Shown in pieces: positions 1 through 11,883 of a DNA stretch of 64,000 bases. The notes under the pieces were generated by a model. That model had not been told where the DNA came from and made no database searches. It saw only the letters and a program-made list of their open reading frames with translations. This DNA is from Polytrichum commune (lineage: Eukaryota; Streptophyta; Polytrichopsida; Polytrichales; Polytrichaceae), in the NCBI GenBank assembly GCA_950295325.1, contig OX485805.1, positions 12,560,501 through 12,624,500 on the forward strand, written 5' to 3'. The position numbers were made by a program, and so were the translations under genes. How positions within the stretch are numbered: position 1 is the first letter of the stretch; each line of letters starts with the position of its first letter.

Positions 1-287
1 GTCATGGAAAGGTTGCATAATTCAAAAAGTTTAAGGTTTAGTGTACTTCCTCAAGTGCATCATTAGATGCCCCAAACAAATAGCGCTCTGGATGCTTCCA
101 GCTGAAATCCAGTAACTCACAAGAAGAATCGGCTACATTTCCAGGACATTTTTTGGTCCATCGGCTAATTGCCGGAGGATTGAAATTACAGTCGGATTGC
201 CATCCGATGGTTGAAAATTTGAACCGGCCATGAGGGGAAATCCATTGGCTGATAATGAACTAGCTGTCAGTTTTCCCCAAACATAGC

Positions 288-1264
288 TGCCCACTTTCAC
301 ACACGAGACTGAAGGCCCGTGACCATTGTATTCGAAGGGTAAGTTTCCATGTAGGCCGATCTCCCACTAAATTCTAATGGGCATAAGGATAAATGTAGAT
401 GGAATATGATGGGGCGGTGTTCGTATGTGTGGACCAATTATTGTTATTTCCAGTGTTTAGTGTTCATACGTGGTAACCAACTACAATATAGTGGTCAAGG
501 GGGCTACATGGAAACTCACCCTAAGATCTCTTGTTAGTCGAAAAGGCTGAGACCATCCAAGCTCACTTCACACCATAAGGTGAAGGCATGCATGTCACTC
601 CACACCGATTTCCATTTCACACACGAAATTGAAGATCGAGACCATTGCATTCTAAGGGCGAGTTTCCGTGTAGGCCGCTTGCCCACTAGATTATTGTGGG
701 AACAAGGACACATATAGATGGAATATGTTGGGGTTGTGTTCATATGTGCCAACTAATTATTGTTATTTCAAGTGTTTAATTTTTGTATGTGGTAACCAAC
801 TAATGTTATTTCAAGTGTTTAGTAGGTGCATGGAAGTCTAGCGGTCCCATGCCATGGCCCTCCACATTCTAGTAGGCCACCGTAATGTGGTTGCTTGCTT
901 GCTTTTGTTTATCTACATGAGAAACACCTCCAATCCACTATTATCTAGAATCTAGTGGCCGAGTGGCCCACGTGGAAACTCACCCCAAGATCTCTCATCG
1001 GTCAAAAGGGCCGAGACCATCCAAGTTCACTTCACACCATAAGGTGAAGACTTAGGAGTCCAAATAAGTTTTCTTGGATGGAAAGTCCACATGAATTCAT
1101 ACATGGCATATATAATTAATGTTTTCATGGTCTGCCGGAATTCTTGTTTGGCATACCATGTCACAGTCAAGGGCCTTAGACAATTAGTACGGTCTTTGGA
1201 TGAGAGTCAAGGGCCCTCACAATTACATGGTCATGACTCTTGACTTGTGTGTGAAGTGGCCCGA
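288..1264. mobile_element. TIR element with internal duplication (family GGGCCACTTCACAC)
   Basis: The ends are imperfect inverted repeats of about 40 bp. The left end carries CCACTTTCACACACGAGAC and the right end, read on the other strand, carries GGGCCACTTCACACACAAG; both continue into a GTGACCATTGTATT / ATGACCATGTAATT block. The first ~300 bp (about 291-600) is repeated in diverged form at about 606-1,050, so the element is composite or internally duplicated. A shorter relative lies at 30,549-30,873. No coding capacity and no clear target duplication were seen. The boundaries are those of the TIR match and may be off by a few bases. Superfamily is unresolved; the GGGC start and subterminal similarity to the Harbinger element at 43,990 suggest PIF/Harbinger. 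Confidence 0.6.
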
Positions 1265-4049
1265 AGGTATGTGCATCATGGTCTTATTGTGGACACTTCC
1301 AAGTTCCCACTCCACATACATTATTTACCGTTGATTAATTTGTGAATTGTCTCATCCGGTTAGCAATAGAAAATAACAAAGATTGTTGTTTCAAGCTCCA
1401 AAAACAGAGTTCATATGTCAAAGTTACGAGAGGTCAAGTGAGATTTTCTCATGTTGACAAACAAACCTAACATGACCTTTATTTTTTCAACACATAGTCC
1501 AATTTCAGTGGACAATGTGTCAATTTGGAATGTTCTCAAATATAATATTGTCCATACACCACTCCAATACATGTGTCCAATTAAGGACATTCATCGCATA
1601 AGGCTCACATTCCACATGGGTCCATGAAGGCATCATCTAAGGTACGTGTGTGTTATTTGATTTGTTTTCCATGTTCTCCAACTCCAAACGATCAAATTTA
1701 CACAATGAAACGTGTGTTGCATTAGCAAATGTATGATAAAGCATCAACAAAAATTGGATTGAAAATTGGACCTCCCTTGATTTTCTCATGGTCAGTGGAA
1801 GTGCAAGTTTGTTAATTTCTTAGCTTAATACCAAAACGTGTTCACTATTGAGTGTGAAGTAGTTAATAAAATTTGAAAACATAGTGCAACCCTAGTCTGA
1901 TCTCTTTAAAACTCCATAAGAGACTTGTATCTTTATGGTGTTTGTCCTTTGATCATCACCTAACCACACATAAATCAAATATGGAGATCCGATTGAGAAA
2001 AAAAGTTGGAATACCCTAAGCGTTACAACCCAATAAAAAGTCCAAGATTTCAAGTTGGAAAGCTCTACTTTTAAGTGTAAAGTTGGCATGGAACAAACAA
2101 CCATGTTCAAGAGGCTTTTTTTTTTTTTTTGTCGATGGGAAGGCTCCTTTCTTGGTGATCTTAACATGGTTTCCAAGAACAACTATTTTAATATCACGGT
2201 AGTTGAATGGATGAATAAACAAGGTTATAAGATTGTTGTATATATGGTTTTGAAGCGAGGTAAGTTGCATGGATAAAGAGACAACCTAGTTGCACGTTGG
2301 AGTGATTTTATCATAGGCACGGGTGCCAAGGGGCCGGGACGGGTACGGACCCATACTATCTTAGTGTTTTACCTTTTTTTTGGGAAGGCGAGTCACACTA
2401 AGATTAGCTTAGAATATATAGGCCAGACTTCACCTCTTTTGAATCATCCGGAAACTACCAACAATAGCTGCACACGCATTATAGTACTCTAACCTCATTT
2501 ATTCAACACCCTTGATATTACGACACATTTTTGCGAGACCAAACTTTCTAGTTCAAAACCCCCTCTTTTATGTGACTAGCTATAACACTCGATAATGCGA
2601 CATTTAGAATCTTCGTTTCGTCATGTTAAAGAGGTAGTTAATGCTACAATTCCTTTCATCTATGTTATGTACATTTAAAATACATTCATTTTCACTCAGG
2701 AACTACTTGGGGACTTCACTTACCTTTGGGAACTTGATGAGAATTAGGGTTACTAGTGCGAAATGGACATGGTTAGGGTTAGTGTCTAGTATGTTGCTAA
2801 ACGTCATGCATCATTGTTGTCTAGTTTCTTACTAGAGAACTCTTTATATTTTGGTGATAATGAAATTAATAGTTTTCAAAAGTTAGTGGGGAATTTAGAT
2901 AAGACGACAGTTGCTAACTTGGGGGTAGGCAACACCAAAGATCTTTGGACTCTTACTTGAAGAGTTCTTGAAAATATTTATATTTGTTTGAAATTAAAAA
3001 GTTAGTATTTCATACCATCTATATTGCTTGAACTCGTTGTATACATATATATTTTTTTAAGCTTATATTAGTTATGTTTTCGTATCCCCTCGATAATATG
3101 ACAACTTTACACCATTTGTCATATTAATGAGAAGACAACACCTCGATAATATGGCCTTTTTGTGTTTCCTAAACGTGTCATACTAAAGAGGGTGAGCAGT
3201 ACCTTCAAACCTGTTGCATGTCCCAATTGACACACTCTCCAACCTTTTTGTGCAGCTTCAGAAGCTTCCAAGTTGGAGAATATTGACTTCATACAATAGC
3301 TCGTACTTGAAGCAACACACTAATTTGGGAACTAGGGGTTTAGGGTTTACACTAGCGTCCAAGACCAACGAAACTCCAAAATCAAGTGATCCAATTGCTC
3401 AGGAGCAAAATCTTGGACCCAAGGAGTTTATACTAAAGTACGTGTCCAAGGTATGAGAAATTGAAGTGGCAGTAATATGCCATCTCTTTTCTCTTGGTTT
3501 GAGAAAGCAAATTTTAAGCTTTGGGTCCAATCTAGAGTTCGGAGGTAAGGTCCATTAAGGGGTGTATTGGACCCCAAGTTTCTTGGAACTCAAGTTGAAT
3601 GTAAACCCACGTCAAGGTGTGTGGTATTGTTGTGGGCGCTTTGAACTCCACAAACAATTTTGGCTGGATCAAGGATCGACTCGTTAGGATAGCACTTACG
3701 AATCACATATAGATATTTCAATGTTGACGTACAAAAGCTACAAGAGGTCCAAGTGAATATCTCTTATTCCCTAAACAATTATATATGCCCATCCAATTGT
3801 GGTCACTATCGAACATAAAACAATATCAGTAATCTTAGCACATAATCAAATTGCATTCTAACATGTTCCATTTGGATGTATGTTTTCAAGTCTAAGCCTT
3901 GCCATGTACCACTCAAATATAGTTGTCTAGATTGAGAATGGTGATCACATAAGGTCCTCGTACCTTGCACAATCTTACATAGCTGACACGAGTAGAGTGG
4001 ATGACAAGTTGCAGTAGCATGAATTATTTTGTTCATGGAAAGAAAAGGA
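1265..4049. other. Non-coding, repeat debris
   Basis: No credible gene is seen. About 1,380-1,620 and 3,720-3,960 are diverged direct copies of each other (shared block around ACGAGAGGTCAAGTGA and CATAAGGCTC). Several pogo-like terminal motifs, such as CTCTAACCTC at about 2,488, CACTCGATAATGCGACA at about 2,587, ACCTCGATAATATGGCC at about 3,133 and its inverted counterpart CATACTAAAGAGGGTG at about 3,178, suggest overlapping remnants of pogo/Tigger-type MITEs. The short ORFs show no recognisable domains. Confidence 0.4.
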
Positions 4050-4776
4050 CAAACAAATTACGCCCGTACATTGTACCGGCATGAATGTGAGCCCGTTATC
4101 CAAATGCTTAACACGGCAGACCATGTTGTAGCATGAGGAGTTATGCCTCTTTTGGGAGGTGGGTTCTTTTAGTTAAAAAGGTTCATTCCCCTTTTCAGGG
4201 AGGTGTGACGGTCTTTTGTTTATTGTCAAGTTTTCTTTTGTTTAGTACAAGATAGGTGAGGTATTTAATGGCATTTTGGTGTATGTTTTTCATGAGAGTT
4301 TTGATGCTAGTCTTTGGGATTTTGAGGCCAGCTAGCTTTTCAATGGATTGTTCGTGTATCGCTCCTCTTACTCCTGTTGTAATAGTGATAAGGGGGTTCG
4401 TTTTCCAACCTTTGTTTTGTATGGCGTTAATTATTGGGTCATATTTTGCATGTTTTTGTGTGAGGGCTTGTTAAGGGAATCTATCATGACAATATGTGAA
4501 TTCAATGAATTGTACTCTGTGAGGGTAGTAAGGGTGTTGGAGTGTGGTTTGGGGCTCCTAGTATACATAGGGTGTCGGGTCTTAGTCTGGCATGGCATTG
4601 GCAATTTGTTTGTGGGCATGTGCATTCTATGAGCCATTATGGGACAATTTGTTGTTGGTTGATGTTATTGAGGTTGCATGCATTTGTTAGTGTGTAATAT
4701 CGGGTGTATTTGTTGGCTTGTAATGCATGAGTGATGAGGTGTACCACGTTGTTGTGGCGGGCTATTCCTAGGCCTT

Positions 4777-5676
4777 TCATATAAGGATGTTCGCACATTG
4801 ATAGTAAATGGGGCCATGTGTCTCTATCATTCTTGTGGCATAATGTGCAATTGGGGTTTTGGAATTTGAGAGGCCAAAAGATGTTTTTTTTCTGTGGTTA
4901 CCCATGTATCGGGCGTATCTAAATTTTACTGTTTGGGTAATTTGGGCGTCCGTTACTTTTTTGTTTTTCCATAACTGGTTGGAGAGTTTTTGATTTATTT
5001 GTTTGTTGGTTAGCCATTTTTCTACATATGGGAATTTGCGTTGGGCAGTTGCCATTTCGCGGTTGTTGTGTTCTTTTATTATGAATTTGTGTATGTTTCT
5101 AATGGCTCCATCGTGTGTGGTTGTTGGGCAGCTTGCTAGCCAGTAGGGTGTAGCGTGAGCTAAGTGAATGTGGGGGTGGGCGGTTGGTTTCTCCTTAAGT
5201 GTTCCTTCGTTGGCTAGTATGTCAGCCTTTTCATTTCCCATGATGCCCGTATGGGCCCGTACTTTGTGTATGTGGATTAGATGTGGGGTCCAGTATATTT
5301 GATGTATTATGGCTGCTATGAGGAGTTTATCAAGGTGGTGGTATTGTGAAGTTGGGTGTTGTATGTGATTGTTGATTAGATATATGCTATTGAGACTATC
5401 TGTAAATATATGCGTGTCCGTTTGGGTGGTTCGTATGGTTTTTATGGCGATGAGTATGGCGTTCAATTTTGCTCTTAGAATGTTTTGGTATCCCAATAAT
5501 CTTTCTAATTTTTTAATATCTTTGTCGGGGTTGTATATTCCCAATCCTGCGGTATTACCCTCTATTTGGCCTTCTGAGTTTTTAGATGGGAGGATAAAGG
5601 ATCCATCGGTGTAGATGCATTGTTGTGGGTGGTATTTAAGAGGGTATTGGAGGTGGTAAATAGTTGGTAGGGGCAT
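4777..5676 (-). pseudogene. LINE ORF2 C-terminal part: RNase H domain and cysteine motif
   Basis: A 299-codon open stretch carries an RNase H fold: YTDGS (first Asp), ILRAKLNAI (position of the second acidic residue), FTDSLNSI (third Asp) and VRAHTGIMGNEKADILA (His and last Asp). The family normally has AEL at the second site; here it is AKL, so the catalytic Glu appears lost by a G-to-A change. The following ~150 residues are the LINE tail. Near 4,870 the frame slips; the -1 frame continues with CTLCHKNDRDTWPHLLSMC, a Cys-x2-Cys...His...Cys motif typical of LINE ends, and related sequence runs on to about 4,270. The domain would process the RNA/DNA hybrid during retrotransposition. It is not functional here. 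Confidence 0.8.
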
Positions 5677-5863
5677 TGGGGTGATGGTTTTTGTTGTGTG
5701 GGTATTATTTTTGGGTGTATTTTTCCATGTATTTGAGAATTTTACGTGGTAATTTGGTATAGTGGGTTTGATGGGGTAGGTGTCTATGTGTGTGTTAGTG
5801 ATTTGTTTTAGTATATGTGATAGTTCGTGTGGGGTTCGTAAGTTTGGTCCTAGGTTTGTTTGG

Positions 5864-6541
5864 CTATGTATACATATTATTGAAACAAGTGCGGGTTCTA
5901 CATAGTGGTAGTATTTTGGCCATTCTGGTGTGGGCTTGTATTGTATGGTCTGGGCTTGTATTGTATGGTCTGGGCTTGTATTGTATGGTGTGTGGGGGGA
6001 TGGTTGTTAGTGTATGTGTATCACCCTTTGAGGTAATTGGGAGTTGTTGTGGTGTCCAGTCGTTGTGGTTGACTACGAGGATGGTAATTGTATTCGTATC
6101 TTCCTTGGCTGCCATACGGGCCCAATGGATGGCTTCCACCGTTGTGTTGTAGTCCGTGGGGTATGCTAGACCAATGCCTTTCCATTTGGAGGATTGTGCA
6201 TGTCCCATGGAGCCAAAAACTTTGTCTCGGTTGTGGGGTGAGTAATATTGTGTGAGTTGTGTGGGGCAGGTGAGGGGGGATGAATAATACGAATGTGTGA
6301 TTTTAAAGGAATCTATTAGTATCTTGATAATTGCCGGGTGTATTGTGTTATGTATGTTATTTGGTTGTATGTTATTTGGTTTTTTCTTGGGAAATATGGT
6401 TATGTATCTCTGTATGAGCCATAGTATTTTTGTTTCAAAGTTTTGGGGTGGGGGTTGTAAGAAGTTGGTTAGTTGCGTACAGTTGTTGTGGGAGAATTGA
6501 TCCCATAGCCATTGCAGTCTTTCAGTGGTGACGGTGGCCAT
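5864..6541 (-). pseudogene. LINE ORF2 connecting region (between RT and RNase H)
   Basis: A 225-codon minus-strand open stretch lies between the RT and RNase H domains of the LINE. It has no catalytic motif I can name, and its assignment rests on position and orientation. It contains a 20-bp direct repeat (unit TCTGGGCTTGTATTGTATGG) in three tandem copies at about 5,930-5,990, which encode a proline/threonine-rich stretch near its end. The start is arbitrary, because the reading frame continues across the MITE insertion only after a frame change. Confidence 0.55.
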
Positions 6542-6823
6542 GTAGTTTTCTCTTTGATCATATATGTTGGCTTCTGAGGTTTGTATTTGGATGGTTGGTT
6601 GGTTGGTCCACTTATATGTCTTTATATGGGTTGCACTCTTGTGTGGATAGCTTGAGGTTAGTAATTTTTAAGGGGGGGGGGTGTACAAATTTGTTGTCTT
6701 TCGATTGCGTGTGGTTGAGACAATTAGCGTATGTTTGTATGGTTTTTTGTTTTATTTGGTTTTTGTGGTATCGTGTTATGCAAAGTATATTATGTTCTAA
6801 GAGGATGTTATCCGGGTGTATTA

Positions 6824-7268
6824 GGGGCGGTTTACACTATGGACCATGAAGTCGTCCCACGTAAGAGGCCTATTTTGCGTGGGACGACTTCATGGGACGA
6901 CTTCCATGATCCGAGTTACTAAAATATTAGTTTTCATGGTTCATGGGCCCTTCACTAGGTGTAAACCGAATGTGGACCATGAAGAATGACCATGCACCAA
7001 AAAGGCTTAAAACGGCATTTTTCTGACATGGGCCCTTGCTCTTTTTCCCGGACCACCTCTTTTGCTTATCCCAACGGAAAACCCGTTGGACCATGGCAGT
7101 GGATAGAGTAGGCTTAAAAAATAATATTTTGTGGACCTCAACCTCCGTGGTCACTCTGCCATTTTTTCCTTGGTGTAAACCCAAGTCGTCCCGGGACGAC
7201 TTCAACGTCCAATCACATCGCTTAGACGGCCGTGGGACGACTTCATGGTCCATAGTGTAAACCGCCCC
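6824..7268. mobile_element. Harbinger-derived MITE 1 (445 bp), inserted in the LINE
   Basis: The terminal inverted repeat GGGGCGGTTTACACTATGGA begins at 6,824; the other end closes with TAGTGTAAACCGCCCC at 7,268. Both sides have the 3-bp target duplication TTA (6,821-6,823 and 7,269-7,271), the PIF/Harbinger signature. The TIRs are the same as those of the near-complete element at 43,990-47,606, and about 180 bp of subterminal sequence (centred on CCAACGGGTTTTCCGTTG, read on the minus strand here) is shared with it. The motif GGGACGACTTC recurs at both ends in both orientations, including a perfect 20-bp palindrome at 7,183-7,202. Non-autonomous; no coding capacity. Confidence 0.92.
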
Positions 7269-7385
7269 TTAGGTCCTCCTCTTTGCGCCATTGTTGGGCG
7301 TTTCCTTGTGGTAGTTGCCATTGACATAGGTACATTCGTTTTTATGGCTTGTGCGCCCCATTTGTCTTTTTTGGTGCTAGTTTTT

Positions 7386-7993
7386 TCATTGATTATTGTT
7401 TGGATTGGTTGTCCTAGTGTAGATTGTGAGAGCGGGGGAGGGTGCTTGAGGTTTGTGCGTTATGAGGGGGTGTTTTTGTGCAAGGTGTGGGTGGTTTGTG
7501 CGTATTATGAAGGGTTGAGTAGGGAATAGTGTTGAGGCTTGTTGTAGGGCTTCTTTGATAAGTTTAGGGGCATGCTTGTATGTGGTTTGAAATTCTTTTG
7601 GTGTTATTATGGCTTTAGTATCGGGGTTCTGGATTTGTGGTAGTGTGGTAGTGTGGTGATGCCATACATGTACAATTTGTTTAGGTATTTTTGGGTTTTG
7701 GCTTTGGCGTTTTCCACGAGGTTGTTGTAATTTGGGTTGGTTGTCCATGTTTGTTCTAGCGGGGTTTTTTGATGGGGAATGAACGTTTTGCGGTGGTGAC
7801 GTGTATTTCATACTCTCTTTCTAGGAGAAAGAACATTCGAGCTATGAGTAATCGTATGCAAGCTTGTTGTTTTAGTTTGGGTAGGTGGAGTGATCCCCCA
7901 TATTTGGTTGCTATATGTTGGGTTAGTCCTTGGTAGATGGTGCCTAGTTATCATGGGTCGTTGAGGGCTTGTATTAGTTGTTGGCCTATGCAT
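7386..7993 (-). pseudogene. LINE ORF2 connecting region (continued)
   Basis: Two short minus-strand open stretches (7,386-7,811 and 7,808-7,993) in different frames continue the LINE ORF2 between the RT and the MITE. Immediately above, at 7,990-8,340 on the minus strand, the translation reads through typical post-RT LINE sequence (a YLGIHLSPSQKWS segment, then LPDYIRCIGQQLIQAL) with stops. Proline/threonine-rich, with no catalytic motif recognised. Included because it bridges the RT and RNase H parts of one decayed polyprotein. Confidence 0.5.
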
Positions 7994-8337
7994 CGTATGT
8001 AGTCTGGTAGCAGTGAGGTTGCATTAATGCCGAAGTTTTCATAAGGGAGGTGGGTGAAAATGTTGGGGGTACTTTTGGGGATATTGCAGATTTATTTGGT
8101 TAGTTTAGTGGTTATTTTGTTTAGCTTTTTAATGTTTGGTTTGAAGGATGGGACGGCGTAGTATGTATAGGCGATATGGGATTTAATAATTGTATTTAGG
8201 ATTTTGATTTTTTGTGTGAGGCTGGCCGGTGAGTTGGTTAGTAATTGGCTTTGTTGTTTGACTTTCTTGAGTGTGATTTCTTTTTGTAGGCTCCATTTTT
8301 GTGATGGACTCAGGTGTATGCCTAAGTATGTATATGG

Positions 8338-8952
8338 TTAATTTTGGATGAGGATGGAGAAGTTTTGTGAGTTGTAAGTGATGTTTTGTGATTGGATGTA
8401 TGCCTTAAAAGTAGTGGGTTTGAGTTTGGATTTGTTGGGACAACCCGTGATGATGCATTTTGAGAGGTTGAGGTCCATGTAGGTCCATTTTGCATATTTA
8501 TATAGTTTGTTTATTTGTGGTTGGATATTTTGTATATTGTCTGTGATAATTACCAAATCATCTGCGTATGCTGTTGTGGTGCATGTGGAGGGGGATGTAT
8601 TAAAGTGATATCCCATATCGTCTTTCTCTAGCCATCTTAGGAGGGGTTCTAAAAAGATGATAAATAGGTAAGGGCTAAGGGTATCTCCTTGTATTGTCCC
8701 TCGACTAATTTTTATTGGAAGTGTTGTTCTGAAGTGGCTACATGTAAAGGATGTGGTAGAGTTTTTGTATATATTTTCCACAATTTCGACTACGTCTAGG
8801 AGGTAGCCAAGGTCTTCCATGAGGGCTAGGAATCGTGCATGGTCTATGGATCCAAATGCATTCCTAAAGTCAATGTATGTTAGGTATATGTCTTTGGTAG
8901 TAAAGTTTGCATCTTTCAAGGCTGCTATAATTGTTTGGATTTGTCTCATCAT
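8338..8952 (-). pseudogene. LINE reverse transcriptase domain
   Basis: This 204-codon open stretch carries the palm of a non-LTR reverse transcriptase. Motifs in order: YIDFRNAFGSIDH (catalytic Asp of motif A), RGTIQGDTLSP (motif B), TAYADDLVIITD (the catalytic YADD box) and LNLSKC (motif D/E region). The finger motifs lie just upstream on the minus strand (about 9,270-8,960): a GLDNIPNDIIK-like block and YRPIALANTIYKLY, with stops between. RT copies the element RNA onto nicked chromosomal DNA. Although this stretch is open, the full ORF is not, so it is a pseudogene. Confidence 0.9.
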
Positions 8953-9376
8953 GTTGCGTTGTGGTTGGAATCATTCTTGGCTAAAATGGAGTAGTCTGTG
9001 TTGTTCCCCGTAACTCGTGAGGAGTGTTATTAGGGTGCTAGTGTATAGTTTATAAATTGTGTTGGCTAATGCTATTGGTCTGTAGTTGGCCATGTGGATC
9101 GGGTCGTCTTTTTTGTGTAGTAATATGATTTTACTATATTTCTAATAGTGTGGGATTGTTCTTTGTTTATAACAATGATGGAAGAAGATAAATAAAAGAT
9201 CTTGTCATTGTGTTAGTAGTACTTTGATTATGTCGTTTGGGATGTTGTCAAGTCCGGGGGTTTTATCTCTAGTTAGTCGCTTAATATAATTATTGTAGAC
9301 TTCTTTAGTGAATTGACTACTTATTTTTGCGTTTAGAGGGCCTCTTTTTATCTAGGATAAAACCTTGGTGTGTGTG

Positions 9377-9571
9377 CTAGGGGTATTTATGAAATGTACA
9401 CGTGCATTTATTGGGGTGGTCCGTGACGTCGTCACATAATGGAGTTTGTCTTTGAAATGATATTTGTTGAGTCTGATATATTTCTTTGGCTATGTCCTGG
9501 GGTTTGGTGAGAATTTGGCCTTGTAGATTTCGTATGCAGTCTAGAAAGTTGTTGGTTGTTGGGTTAAACAT
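9377..9571 (-). pseudogene. LINE region between endonuclease and RT
   Basis: A short open stretch with the block NLQGQILTKPQDIAKEIYQ, typical of the linker preceding the RT fingers in LINE ORF2 proteins (a residue pattern of the form G-x-I-x-T-x-x-E/D-I). It lies in the correct order and strand between the endonuclease and RT of this copy. A run of 18 T at 9,880-9,897 lies further upstream and may mark an unresolved insertion. Confidence 0.6.
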
Positions 9572-10511
9572 CTTTTTGTGGATTGTTTTAGGTTTACTAT
9601 TTAGTATGGCTTTGTATTTTGTGATGTTTGTTTTGCAGTTGAGTACGGTTTGTTTGGTAATGATTTTGTAGGCTTCAATTTTGGCGTTTTTTCCGATATT
9701 GGCTAGTTCTTCTATCCATGTACGTAATTCCGTAGAAGTATTAGGTAAGGGTGGAATATTAGGTGTTTAGATTAGTTGTAATGCTCTTATGTTTGGGTCG
9801 GTATGAAGGTGTGTGTGGGGGTGTTGGCATGCAACTCTTATAGCTTTACGGGTGCTATGATGTATTTTCAGTTGGCATTTTTTTTTTTTTTTTTTTTATC
9901 ATGGGGAGGAAGCCTCCTTGGCTTTTGACCCTGTTAGGTAGGGGTGGCATGGATTTTGACATGCAGGTTTGTTCTATGCATTGGCTGAGGGAGTTGGTGA
10001 TTTCTTGTAGTTTATTTTATGCGTCTTTCCATTGTGTATTAGTGAGGTGTTCTTGTTGGAGTATTTTTGTGAGGTTTTCTATTGCCAGATTTTGTTTTTG
10101 AAGAAAGGTTGTTTGTAGATTTTGGAGGTTTTTAGGGAGTCTAGGTATGTTATTCGGGGGAGGCCTAAGGGTATTGTGGTTTCTTTGATGACTATGCTAT
10201 TGAGGGCTAGTTGTAATTGGACCGGGTAGTGGTCTGAGTTTTGGTTGAGGTTAGTTATTGTGTGGCTTTGAAGGTTAGAGGTGTTGGGAGCGTTAGTGTA
10301 AAAACCATCTATATGGCTTGTTGATGTGTAGTTGTGGCCTCCTTGTCTTGTGAGTGTTGTTGAATCATTAATTACATTGAGGCCATTGTTTTGTGTGAAG
10401 CGGGCCCACTCTTGGTCGTTTGAGTTGGGCGGTGTTGGTATGCCATTGTTTGTTCTTCCTTTGAGTAATATGTCTCGGTTGAAGTCCCATGCTAGTATTG
10501 TTTGGTGGTTA

Positions 10512-10802
10512 CTAGTTAGTGTGTTGTATCATGAGGGTAAGGATTTGGTTTTGGATTTCTAGTATAAGGTGTGTGTCTTGTGGGTGTGTTGGCATGTACA
10601 TGTTTAGGAGGAGTATTGGTGTTAGTGGTTTGTTATTGATTATAATGGCTTGGAGGTATAACAATAGTGGGCTAGGGGTTGGGATTTTGGTGATGTTTTC
10701 GTTTGTGTACAACGATTTGGGTATCATGGCTAGTATGCCTCCTCTTGCATGTGTGGGGCCGGAGTATCTATTATGTTTTTTGTGTCGCGTACTAAGTGAC
10801 AC
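10512..10802 (-). pseudogene. LINE endonuclease domain fragment
   Basis: A 96-codon open stretch with THARGGILAMIPKSL followed by LLNMYMPTHPQD. This is the middle of an apurinic/apyrimidinic-type endonuclease, in which a G-G-x-x-x-A block precedes an N-x-Y-x-P block. The N-terminal metal-binding residues would lie upstream. Minus-strand translation to about 10,870 gives only partial matches with stops, and beyond it LINE similarity ends, so the copy is 5'-truncated within the endonuclease. The domain would nick the target DNA for target-primed reverse transcription. Confidence 0.65.
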
Positions 10803-11022
10803 TAAATATCATATGCAATGTAGTGTTTGTACAAAAGCGTTAATTCATTATTTGAGTTTTACTAAACCTTGATGGGGGGGAGGAGGAGGATTATAGTTAG
10901 GTGTTACATGGATGTTATGGATGAATTTTTCCATGCATGGGTAGAAACACACAAGAAAGTTCTTGGAAGTGCTCTTCACTTGGATGAACAATGTAATATG
11001 ATATGAATTATGGGTCAATGAA

Positions 11023-11287
11023 AGTCCGAGATGCCCTTAATTATCGGGTGATAGTGGAGGGGTACCCATTTCCGAATGAAATGCTTGGCGGTTCAATTCC
11101 CGTTGTGAAATCTTCTCTCTACTTGACAAAAGAAAAAAAAAAACTAAGTCGGTAAGAAGCCAAGAGCCCACCCACCACAAGATAGGCAGTAAACCCCACC
11201 CTACACCAAGAGGATTCTTAAGTAGGGTAAGACCAACAGACCAAAATTCACGTCTGATTGCCCGACGTTGGTTATTCATTTCTTTAT
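11023..11287 (+). mobile_element. SINE-like insertion with 15-bp target site duplication
   Basis: The 15-bp sequence TTATGGGTCAATGAA occurs at 11,008-11,022 and again at 11,288-11,302, exactly flanking a 265-bp insert. The insert has a pol III box B match, GGTTCAATTCC at 11,090-11,100, and a weaker box A-like sequence about 35 bp before it (GGGTGATAGTGG), as in tRNA-derived SINEs. An A-rich run (11,127-11,140) lies inside, and the 3' end is T-rich (ATTCATTTCTTTA) rather than poly(A). The long target duplication supports retroposition; the family is not recognised. An 80-codon reverse-strand ORF spanning it is not considered coding. Confidence 0.72.
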
Positions 11288-11302
11288 TTATGGGTCAATG
11301 AA

Positions 11303-11612
11303 TATAGACACGAGGATGAAGATTGTTTGGTTGGCATGTATATGATAGTTCATCATTTCAATTGTCGTTACTACATAAGTATTTAGTGGAAGGAAACCGT
11401 CAACCATTGATAAGGTCATGCAATTCCCGCAGTGGAACCAGATCTTCAACTTTTTCAAGGTTTTTCAAACCACATTAAACTCGGAGACCGTGCCATCTGG
11501 CATAAAACATTACTTTTGCCACATCAATGTCAAACTAGTCTATGTGGAAATATATATATTCCTCCCCCCACCGCGATTGCATGGAAATATGTTGAGATTC
11601 AAGAAGCACTCA

Positions 11613-11649
<37 letters not shown>

Positions 11650-11883
11650 TACATGATGCTTTAGCCCCCATTTTGTTCTTCTTCATATTCTAGGCCTTGT
11701 GTACTTGTAAAGGTGGGTGATGTACGTTTCGTACCACATCATGTAGTACCAAGCTATGGTACATGTTGTATAGGAAGAAGCTATGGAGACTTTTATTTTT
11801 TATTTTTTTTCCTTAAAGGGGTCCAAGGGGTCATCTTTCATATAATAATCCATTGGCAATAAGGATGGGATGTAGAAGACTTA
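11303..11883. other. Non-coding spacer with AT microsatellite
   Basis: No gene is seen. It contains a perfect (TA)n run at 11,615-11,642 followed by CACACAC, and further T-rich stretches. It ends at the TTA target site of MITE 2. Confidence 0.5.

Larger units (their letters stand above)
4050..10880 (-). mobile_element. Non-LTR retrotransposon (LINE, RNase H-bearing), 5'-truncated, copy 1
   Basis: Read on the minus strand, the order is partial apurinic endonuclease (about 10,870-10,100), RT leader (9,570-9,270), reverse transcriptase (about 9,270-8,340), connecting region (8,340-5,860), RNase H (5,676-5,100) and a terminal cysteine motif (about 4,870-4,790). This is an ORF2 polyprotein of a LINE carrying RNase H. 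It is broken by many stops and frameshifts and lacks the N-terminal part of the endonuclease and any ORF1, so it is a 5'-truncated dead copy. A Harbinger MITE at 6,824-7,268 is inserted in it. The 3' end near 4,050 is inferred from similarity with the other two copies (12.7-14.3 kb and 16.0-17.3 kb). No target duplication was identified. Confidence 0.85.

Noticed and set aside
11037-11279. 80-codon minus-strand ORF with a Leu/Trp-rich, organelle-like look
   Set aside because: It is the antisense of the SINE-like insertion and reaches its ends; no organellar gene was matched.
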